From contig CM067109.1 in assembly GCA_034008185.1 (NCBI GenBank), forward strand, positions 61,421,301 through 61,485,300: 64,000 bases of DNA. The letters are read 5' to 3'. The notes under the pieces were generated by a model. That model was given only the letters and a program-made list of their open reading frames with translations. It was not told where the DNA came from and searched no databases. Below are positions 54,825-64,000 of the stretch, in pieces. How positions within the stretch are numbered: the stretch's first letter is position 1; each line of letters begins with the position of its first letter. Origin of the DNA: Gorsachius magnificus. Lineage: Eukaryota > Chordata > Aves > Pelecaniformes > Ardeidae. A program made the translations under genes and the position numbers.

Positions 54825-57800
54825 GGTTTCAAAAGGCAGGGAACTAGAAATAGCATACTCTTTACATAATACCGAGATCAATAGTATTTAAAGTAGCTGG
54901 AAAGTATACTAACATGAGCAGTACTTTTACAATGGCTTGTTTGAAAATACCTGGAGGCTTTTACATATCCCAAAGGCATTTCTCATTTGCACAGTAAAGA
55001 TAATTTTTTGTTTATATATGAATATTAAAATGGGAATATAGTTACAGTTATCCAGCAAGAACTGCAAAGACTGCTGAAAAGTAAAATATCATTGGTGCAT
55101 TACAGGAATCAACAGCACAGCCATAAAATGGTACTAGCTACATTTTTACAATTTTAGGGCAGGCGAACTTCTATTTTGGGACCATGAAAGCACTTCAAAT
55201 AATGGAAACCTACTATTAATTCCCCCCTATGATCCCCAAATTATGCCTTTTACATTTTCCTAGTTTATTTGAGAAAAAGATACTATAAGGAATTGTCTAA
55301 TGCTACAAATATAAATTACCTGACTGTATAGCCAGTACTGCCCACTCAATTTCTCCTAATATATATTTTTTCTTTTTTCTTCATCACACATCAAGTGTAC
55401 AAGGCTGTAAGTGAACATTTTGTCCTTTTGCACTTGCATCTTTTTATTCCTGTCACTGTATTCTCCTGAAGAAAGTCTGTCTGTTGCTTTCGTCAGTTTA
55501 AAGACTGAAATCCACTGGACAATATTGTTTGGTTCATTATACATATGATCTAGGATACACGTGACAATGCTTTATTCAATTCTGTCTGCTTCCATTAGGT
55601 AGCTGGCTTCTGGTCTCAGGTAATCTATAACAAAGACTTGGTGTGCATCAAAAGTTTCTGAGTTATGGAATTTTTAGTGGAAAGAATACACTGAGAAACG
55701 AAGCTATGCAAACATTGGTGATATCCATGTCACACTTTCCCAAGCAGAAACTATAAAAGGTTTAAACTCATTTCATTCTGTTTCTATCTATCTTAAAATC
55801 TCCTAGTAATCCAGGGCAAGATGGGTAACATTATCAACTTGGATAGGATTGGGTCAATGTTGTTCCTAATATAGATAAGAAAGGAGAAGTCTCTAAGACA
55901 ACTCAAGCTGGTTTTTATGAGATTTCACTGTAAATTTTCAATTTCCACCTCTTGATACAACCGTGTAGAATACAGAAAAATAGGCTGTGAACAGCACAGA
56001 TCTGCTGAGTGACATGCTTCAGGAATCGTTTTGCTTGTAACTGTTACTTGGTAAATCCATCTCTTTACCCTTTAAATCCACATATTCTTCCTAGATTAAC
56101 AAAGCCAGAAAATCACTTGTCCTGTAATTTTCTGGACAGTAGCAGTGCTAGGTAGCAGATTCCCTGGAAATCTAATCAACATGTTGGAACTGAGATAAAC
56201 TGACACAGTAGAAATATTTAAAAAAATAAAAAATTACTGCTATAAAGCTGGGAATAACACAAAAACTTTTCTGAAAGGATGAAAGTGTGGAGAGGTACAG
56301 TCACGAAACAGAAGCTACTTAGGAGAAGATTATGGAAAGTTATAGCTGGAAAAGTTAGGAGAGAATATATGGGGCTGTAATTTGTTTGTGCAGAAGATTC
56401 ACAGGTAAAGCTGGGCTAGAAATTATTTCCAAAGCAGCAATTAGACCATTTTCAGGCAAAAGAGATGAAGCTACATCGTTTAAAGAGAAAAATACACACC
56501 CAATCCTCCATCTGTCCAATCAAAGCAACCCCAAAGTTCAAAGTCATGATTAATAATACTCCTATATACTGAATGGGTTTTATCCAAACCTAATCCAGGA
56601 TTCTCCGGAGTAATTATAAAACCTAAAAAAATGCTGTGGAAGCAAATTCTTCTTTCTTAATTCCATAACTCTAAGAAGCATGGGAAAAGTATGATACAGA
56701 TGTATAACCTTGAGTTCACAAGAGGTGTTCTAAAGCAATGCTGTTATTTTGAGAACACATAAAAAACTAGACAAGCACCTTAATAGAAGTATGTTGTCAC
56801 GCTTTCACATAAGAGTACCAATCACCAGCCTCTACACAAAGTGCAAAGCACGTACACAGAATATATCTTTACCTTCATATATAATAGACTATTATTATAC
56901 ACCAGATTTCTGTAGCAAGTCTTCCGATAGGCTGAACACCACATTAAAAAGGTTTCACAAATATTTCCTATCATTGTAAAAAAATTCAGCTCATTATCAA
57001 GATGGCGTCTAAGAGCCCCATTTTCATTTTATCAGTCAGGATAATGCACACAGAGTTATCAATTTCTGTTCTAAATGAAGTATAAAATCATTTAAAGTGA
57101 GGGATAACTACCAAGTCTAAAAATATTCCTAGACATGAAGGATAAACAAGACAGACTGTATCTTATATAGGCATACAATTCCAAAACTCCAAGTAATTCA
57201 TTGTATTCAACATTTTTTATATGCATGCTTTCTAACAACTCTATGCTTCAATTTCTTCTATTATCCTGATTGTTTATATGCAACATGAATCAAAAATGTT
57301 AATATAAGCCTGAATTTCTCTGTTTCTACCTTATTAAGCTTCATGTAAATGAGCTAAAATTTTCCATACTGCTCAGCTATCTATAGAATGTGGTTAAAGG
57401 CAAAACAATTTTTTAATGTTTTCAATATACTTGTGCTTATATACATGTTAACATACATTAAATACCATATTTATACATTTTAAGCAGTTCTCACATTTTT
57501 TTCAATGTTTGAAGAAGGAAGATCAATACTACCACTACTTGTCCTCATGAAAATACGACGAAATTTTATCATGAAACAAGTCAGTAAGAATCTGCATTTC
57601 AACATAGGTGAGGAACACCGTAAATCCTTCCTAAGTCTTCCTCATATATTAAAATTACTTCCCAAATCAAAACATCCAAGCAACGTGAAAGTAGTACACC
57701 GTCCTAACAGCCAAGATACTCCTCTCTGCAGGTAAGCATCCCAGTACAGAGCCAGAAGTTACTTGACACCATTGTTGGTGTCAACAGCTGTCTTAAAACA

Positions 57801-58838
57801 AGCTGCATGTGCTTACACCATCAACTTCTTCCACCGGATAGGAATGTTTTAGCATATTAGCTCTAGTTACATGATCACACCGTGGTTTTGGACAAAATTT
57901 TCATTGCTTTATGCAGTGCAGAAGATGGGACAACACGATAATGAATGCACTCCCAGCTAAAGAACTTAATGTTGTATTTGCAGAAATGAAAGAACCTTTA
58001 CTGATCAAGTCCAGAAAGGAAAGGTGTGAACAAACAAAACACGCCTTTCAAGATCAAAGCACTGAATGGGAACCCAAGGGAGCTAGTACCCCTCCTTGCT
58101 CTATGACAGGCTTCCCAAGTAATGTTGGCAAGCCATTTAAAGAGGTTAAAATCCATTTTTTTCTTTTAAAAAAAATTCACTTTTTCATTTTAATAAAGGA
58201 AGTCATGGCACCCTGAGAGAAAGAACAGATATTTACTATAATCAAGTGTTTGAATTCTGGCAGTCACATTACCAATTCATTCACATTCTCCCTATATTTG
58301 GCCTAAAAAAATTCTGAATTTGTAAATATTAGCATTCTAAAACAACCAGTCACATACTGTGATGATTAATTAACATTTGTAGCAATCAGATGATGATATG
58401 TAAGTACTATGAAGAAATTGTCATCATTAATGTCCTTAGAGAAGTTATAATTAAACTGCATAGTCATCGCTTCTCTTACCATATCTTAGACTTCTACTTC
58501 TTTAAGAATGCAAATAAATATAATTTACATATGTAACTGTTATCCAAACACTTTTTTTAAAAACAGAACATGCAGTACATTTATAATTTAAAAAACTGAA
58601 TTCAACTGCAGCACAGAAACCTCAGTGAAAACAGATTTTGAAGTATACTTCAACTTATACCAAAAAAGGAAACTTGTAAGATATTCCAGGCACTCTTGAC
58701 AAAATTTAACAATGGAATTTTTTTAACACATTTTTAAAAACTTACATAGTTCTCAAGCAAAAAGATAAAGAATATGGTATCAGCAAGGGGGTTTTGTTTG
58801 GTTTTGGTTTTAGCATCATGTTAAATCTTTAAACTCAC

Positions 58839-58927
58839 CTTTCCACAACCAAGCCGACAGCTTGAGTAAGATCTGGACTTGACACCTGGAGACGTTTCCA
58901 CAGAGACCATACAAATTCTTTATCAGC
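58839..58927 (-). CDS. CNTLN: CNTLN exon a (probably exon 2), 89 bases
   Basis: The exon encodes ADKEFVWSLWKRLQVSSPDL followed by TQAVGLVVE and the first two bases (AG) of an Arg codon. The acceptor on the minus strand reads tttctaag|GCT, with an uncommon A at -3. The donor is GAAAG|gtgagt, a strong site. It starts in phase 0, directly after the Gln that precedes ADKEF in human centlein, and ends after codon position 2. The Trp-rich stretch FVWSLWKRLQV is the most conserved and least coiled-coil-like part of the window's protein, so it may be a docking or structural segment rather than plain coiled coil (inference). The next exon, 11.3 kb away, supplies the missing A of the Arg codon. Confidence 0.95.
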
Positions 58928-61501
58928 CTTAGAAACAGGAAAAAAAGACAAAAATACACTAAATACACCTTTTATAGGCCAAAAAAGTGCATATTCAAAA
59001 GGCAATTATAAAACCCCCTCTATTTTGGTGAGAATTCCCTTCAAGTTAGTCACTGTCCTCTGAATAAAAAAATCCCATGGCAAACAGTTCTCTTGAATAA
59101 ACAAGTTTTAACCATATAGAATTTTGAAGGAAGACAAAGACCTACAATCAACAATAAAAGAATACTCAGTGTGACACAAGGCAGCAGAAATCAACATTAC
59201 TCAAACAAGGCTGCGTTTTACTATATCAATTACTTCTAGCAGCATTGTATAATTTCTATTAATAAACATTAAGCTTGGAACACATACTTCAACATTAAGT
59301 TTTACCATATGCAGCTCTTAGATTTTATTTCAAAATAGATAGTAAATCACTCTTCTAACATACACGCAAGCTAACCAGCATTTATATAAAAGCTTCTAAA
59401 AAATTCTCAAGTGAGAGCAAGACAACAATGTTCTTTAAAAATACACTGAAGAAAGTTTGTGAAAACCAGGTCTCAGCTAAAAGCTTTTCCAGATTTATAT
59501 TTTCTACTACACATTTTTGTACTGGTATATTCTTATTCCAATACAGTTCTATTACTGGAAGCACCAATATTGATATAGTTATGTTAAAAACTAAACCCAT
59601 AAGGTGTTAATTATGTAAAAATGTTGGTGAGGGGCAGGGAACAGCAAAAGATCAAGACAAGGAGAACAAAAAGAAAGCATATTGACATAAACCATGGGCT
59701 GGACTAAGACCAAACCTGATAAAAACAGCCTAACATAAAATTAGAAATTAGTAAGCCAAAACCATCATATTGGCAGCTAGGTCTGTTCAACAGGTAAAAA
59801 TCACAGGACTGCACCTTAGTCTACCTTTTACTAGTGTTTGAATGTTAGAGAGAAATAGAATTTGCATGTGGACAATACATAACCTAAATGGAAAACCAAC
59901 ACTATTACAGCTATTCATTTCCATGCTTCCTTCTACTCCCAAGCTTCTGGAACCTAAGAATCTACTAAGATATCGCAGGTATCATTAGTTAACCAGAATC
60001 TCACTAAAACCAGCTGAACAAACGACACAGTATCTCATCTCTGCACAACTCTATCTTAATCCTGATTATCAAACGAAACAGAAGACCTGTGTTCCTATCT
60101 TCAACTCCACTGCTTGGTTTCCTCAGAGCTCTCCCATTTAAATTTCTTCTTTCCCTAATTTCTCATTTTTTATGAATAAGAATAGATTGCACCTTTGGTC
60201 ACAGTACCGTGCACCCATGACTTGGAACAGCTAAAAGCAATGGTCATCTAAGACACAAAACAGCTCAACAGAGCTACAAGTCTGACAGGCCTCACAAGAG
60301 CCAATAAAGACCACATACTGTATGATTAGAGTAAATCTCAGGAGCAGAAATTGCTTTTTGTATTTTTGCTATCTTTTCATTTGCTCCCAATCGGTTTTGC
60401 CTTGTAGGAAGCAGACTTGATCTTTACAAGCAGTATTGGTTCCAGTGAATGATAATAACTCCATCTTAATGTTTCTCTTTCTTCAGAACAACTATCTTCA
60501 ATATGAAATCAAAAGATCTCTCTAAAGCTAGCAGACTTTTACCAAGATTTATCAGTGTGCTAAGATCAGACTAGATACGCAGAGATCCAGGTATTCAGAA
60601 TACAAAGTGGCATAAGGTGATAGCATACAATGAGAGGTTGTATTTTCATTTTTTAAGAAAAAGGTGGATATCCATCTTTTTTTGCCTGCACTGAGTACCC
60701 TAATTAATGCTTACTGTTTCTCTTTTAACTCAATTCCTAGCTGAAAGTGAACTTATTTTTAGCATTTCTGCAGAATAAAGACTGGATGTCTGCATATCTA
60801 GTCTGAGAGACTATAAAAAGTATCCACTTTTTTCATGTGTCCTCAAAAAAGCCACCATGTTCTGAAAATGCCTTACCATGCCACCTGAAAAGTCACAATG
60901 TGTGCACATTGTGAACCATGCATGACCCACTGCTGCTGCTCAGGCAGAAATAGAATGAAAAATAAAAATGTTTTCCAGATTTGTAAAAACCACTGCAGGC
61001 TTCCAAAAAGCATTAAGATCGATACAGAACACTGATTCTGAGTATTTTTAACATCTAAAAATATCTTGTATTTATGTTGTGAGCCCAGCAAAGAAAAAAC
61101 ACAAAGCCAAAAAAACCCTCACTAAATAATAGCAGTGGAAATGTGATTTCTTTTAAATTATTTAGAAGGACAGTAAGTCAGCAGTTCTTACACTCTAAAT
61201 GACGCCTCTTTACATATAAGGAACTAATCTAATAAACTATGTCTAACTGTAATTTTAAAATAATTTTAATTCAAATATCTCAGTTAATCAGCAATATGGA
61301 GAGCAGAACTGGAGTGACAATACTGCTTGAATATTTTTTGTATCTTTAATACACAATTCACTGCGTATTTTTTACACTAAACTACTTAAAATTACTAGTG
61401 AATTAGTCATTAGGCCATGAAGTCATTACAGCACAGAGGAGTCCAAAGATAACAAAGTGCCAACAGTATTCCATCTGCAAATGCTCGAAAATCTTGAGAC
61501 A

Positions 61502-61519
61502 CACAAACAAACAAACAAA
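61502..61519 (+). repeat. (CAAA)n simple repeat
   Basis: Four tandem caaa units within acacaaacaaacaaacaaag. Confidence 0.7.
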
Positions 61520-61672
61520 GTCTCTGATGCTGATTTATGAGCTCATGAGCTTTGTTCAGTTCAGTTTTGTTTGCCTATTTAAAGATTTGGATTTGCTTAC
61601 CATCAGGCTTCCTTAGCTTTTCCCTTTACTGTCCTGTATACAAGACACAGAAGCAGCTGTTGGGTTTTCCGC

Positions 61673-61689
61673 TTATTTATTTATTTATT
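61673..61689 (+). repeat. (TTAT)n simple repeat
   Basis: Four tandem ttat units within gcttatttatttatttatta. Confidence 0.7.
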
Positions 61690-61973
61690 AGAAGAGCTAA
61701 GACACTTGGGCTTCTGCATGACTCCAAGAAGCACTATCTAATGTCATGAGGCTGACTACAAGCAGTGGCGGCTGCCTGTTACTCCTACCCTGAATGTTCC
61801 TGCACCCTCCAGGTCCCAGCTGGGGAACAGCACAAAGCATCAGATTCTGTGCACACAGAATAGTGCACAACTTTCAGACACATATTTCCAAGCATAGCAT
61901 TCCTCCATTACAAAAAAAATGACAAAAAGGGAAAACTACAGTAACATACACTGAATTGTTCCTAATGAACAAA

Positions 61974-61995
61974 TGTGTGTGTATATATATATGTA
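61974..61995. repeat. Short TG/TA microsatellite
   Basis: tgtgtgtgtatatatatatg, about 22 bases. Confidence 0.75.
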
Positions 61996-62505
61996 CAATA
62001 CAAGAGGGAAATGTTCACATCCCTCCCAAGATCTTTGCTGAGTATCCAGCATCTATTGAGTCTCTGGCAACCTAGTTAATACCTTAACTTTGACAAACCT
62101 CACAGAAACTGGCCTTTTGATAATCTATAAAATACGAAGTTGCCATGAACATTGTCTTCCCAATGAGAACACAGATACTCAGGTACAAATGACCTTTTAA
62201 TTGAATAAGCAGTTCAGATCAACTGAGCACCTATAATTATTTCACAGATTACTTTCAAAGCTGTCCAAGGAAGAGTAAAACCAACTCCAAGTTGTACTCA
62301 TGTCAGTGCAATTGCCACTCCTTACATAACTAAGTTCTGCAACATTTCTGTCTGTGCTGAAAGAACAGTAGATGAAGTAGGAATGAAAAATCCATCCTAA
62401 CTTAAAAAGAAAAAAGCTTTCAGTAAGGAATATTGAATGTGAACAGCGTGCACTAAATAAACTTTAAAGAAACAGGTAAACAGAACAGGGTAAGTAGTGT
62501 CCAAT

Positions 62506-62532
62506 AAAAAAAAAAACAAAACAAACAAACAA
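62506..62532 (+). repeat. Poly-A followed by (CAAA)n
   Basis: A11 followed by caaaacaaacaaacaag. It could be the tail of a lost retroelement, but no element body is recognised on its left side. Confidence 0.65.
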
Positions 62533-64000
62533 GCGAAAAAACCCCCACAAAAACCCACACAATCAAAAACCTTCCCAACTTGCCTGGAAATAAGTGAAAA
62601 ATCACTGGAATTTCCAGAACTGCAAAACAACACCATTTCAATAAACACTGTTTATTTTTGATGATGGCAGGAACTGATATTTAAAGTTACTACTGGAACC
62701 TACGAATGAGCACATACAGAACTATAAAGCAATGCAGTAATTATATCAGCAGATACTCTAAATCAGCAAATGCCTTTAACTGCATACTTGTATTTCTGTA
62801 AAAGCACACAGAACAAAGCAGTGCCCTGCCTAAGTGGCCTTTCTGCTAAAAGAATAAGGACAGCATCTTCAAACACGTTACCAGAAAAAAAATAAAACAT
62901 CATCTGCAGTTAAAAATCTGTGAACTTTATTTATATAAAGTTTACATGGAACTGTACAAAATTTCTCATTACAACAATAAAACATAACTAAAACATTGGT
63001 CAATGAATGGTAAGTTAGCATAAAACGTGGCTTACTTCTCTTTAACATACCAACCATTTTAATAGCTAAAAGTGTTTCATTTAAATCTATAAGTAATTAA
63101 GCATTTTCTATAACAGAATGAGTATTAGCCAGAAATTATTACAGTTTTAAGATGAAAAGAAGTTTAAACAGCCTTTTTAAACTCTTGGCACAATTAATGG
63201 ACTTGGTAAGGCTGTTCCCTGAATGGTCTTGGGAGCCAAACAATTTCTTCCAAAAAAGGGCTGCTTAGACTGTCTGAAGTTGGCACAGAAAAACACTACA
63301 GCTGTCAAGGCCTGGGATGTATCAATCTTCAGTGTACCCAAGGAACATTCAGCCTACTCAAGTGTACATTAACAGCTCAAGAGGTCAGCAAGAGTGTACC
63401 TTGAACAGCTGAGAACTTACATACACAAGGCAGTATACAGATGTAATTTGAAAGTTAGTGAAAGTTCCTCATTAAAACTAAGCTTATTCACAACACATCT
63501 AATGTCAGATAAAGATGCTCACTCACTCTGCAATCAAGTTTGCACACCGGAACTAAAGAATTAAGCAAGAAAAAAACCCAGAGCACACTGCGTATCCCCT
63601 GAAAAGTGGGATTTCTCTACAGCAAAAGAAATTGTAGGTCATCATCATGCTGAAAGACACACAGCAATGAAGAGTACCTTACACTCATGCTCTTTGCAAA
63701 GCAAACTGGATTTGTCTTACTGATTTTTAACAGCAGCAAGCTCAGAAGCAGGCATAAACATAAGAACAGACACTGACAAAGCTGATATGGCATGACTAGC
63801 TACAGCAAAAGTATTTGCTTACCAGTGAAGTCGTGAATTTATTAAACATTAGTGTAAGTCACAAAACACAGAAACCCTCTGGCTTATAAGCAGGGGAAGA
63901 TAAATATTGTCATTTAAATTAAAACAATTTACTTTCCTTTTGGAAGAGAAATCCAAGCATAAATACTGCTCTGGACATTTGGTATCAAAAGTATGTAAAA

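Larger units (their letters stand above)
47554..58838 (-). other. CNTLN: CNTLN intron between exons a and b (11.3 kb)
   Basis: AT-rich, without a recognisable large mobile element. It contains a perfect inverted repeat (48606-48636), a slightly less AT-rich patch (about 53350-53560) with no assignment, a coding-like short frame (54165-54320 minus), and facing poly-T and poly-A runs (54782-54824). Confidence 0.82.
1..64000 (-). other. CNTLN: CNTLN (centlein) gene, internal part spanning the whole window
   Basis: Seven minus-strand exons encode a continuous 327-residue stretch that aligns without gaps to the N-terminal third of centlein as I recall the human protein. Diagnostic shared strings are ADKEFVWSLWKRLQV, KIAVDEENA, EEQNRLVIKNLEEEN, KELQELQNLY and HTAQQAELI. 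Centlein is a coiled-coil protein of the centrosome. It is reported to link C-Nap1 (CEP250) and CEP68 in the linker between mother centrioles, and to have roles at the sperm head-tail junction. Exon 1 and the promoter lie above 64000; the remaining C-terminal exons lie below 1. Introns here run from 588 bases to about 15.4 kb. I am very sure of the gene; that it is bird and Z-linked is inferred from the CR1 content and from 9p/Z homology. Confidence 0.96.
58928..64000 (-). other. CNTLN: CNTLN intron upstream of exon a (partial)
   Basis: AT-rich to the window edge. There is no CpG-rich stretch and no frame resembling the centlein segment that precedes ADKEFVW (LEEELSSLKEELALCQ in human), so exon 1 and the promoter lie further out. 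Only simple repeats are recognised. Confidence 0.8.

Noticed and set aside
58928..64000. Possible CNTLN first exon or promoter
   Set aside because: No CpG-rich stretch and no LEEELSSLKEELALCQ-like frame; the region looks like plain intron.
1..64000. CRISPR arrays, operons, tRNA or rRNA genes, prokaryotic signals
   Set aside because: The window is eukaryotic intron sequence; no spaced direct repeats, cloverleaf or rRNA sequence was seen.

Overview
The window is vertebrate nuclear DNA, most likely from a bird. It is AT-rich and intron-dominated, and it carries several CR1 LINE copies. At least two of these have 3' tails of the avian ATTCTATGATTCTAT type. There are no bacterial-style operons, and almost all open frames in it are chance intronic frames.

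One gene explains the coding content: the minus-strand gene for centlein (CNTLN), a long coiled-coil centrosomal protein. Seven internal exons can be placed to the base. In transcript order they are 58839-58927, 47469-47553, 31957-32091, 31189-31368, 23685-23818, 13090-13252 and 3624-3818. All have GT-AG borders, the phases chain perfectly, and together they give 981 bases (327 codons) without a stop. They correspond to roughly residues 120-450 of human centlein, recalled from memory. The first exon (5' end) lies beyond base 64000, and the 3' half of the gene lies below base 1. Human CNTLN is on 9p, and bird Z is largely homologous to human chromosome 9, so Z-linkage is likely, though only inferred.

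Region by region: 1-3623 is part of an intron with nothing recognised. 3819-13089 is intron with poly-T tracts. 13253-23684 is an intron holding a long decayed CR1 (about 15600-18624, + strand) with a tiny second CR1 tail nested in it, a TA/TG microsatellite and two G-quadruplex-type motifs. 23819-31188 is an intron with a long CR1 on the minus strand (about 28070-29985). 31369-31956 is a short intron. 32092-47468 is the largest intron, with two 5'-truncated + strand CR1 copies (33781-34017 and about 45510-46445) and an unexplained, less AT-rich stretch at 39850-41200. 47554-58838 is an intron with a perfect short hairpin and one coding-like short frame. 58928-64000 is intron with only simple repeats.

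No RNA gene, promoter, CpG island, polyadenylation site or second protein gene could be supported. I found no clear new biological system. The most useful leads are the nested CR1, the weak splice sites around two frame-neutral CNTLN exons, the coding-like 51-codon frame near 54.2 kb, and the unexplained block near 40-41 kb.
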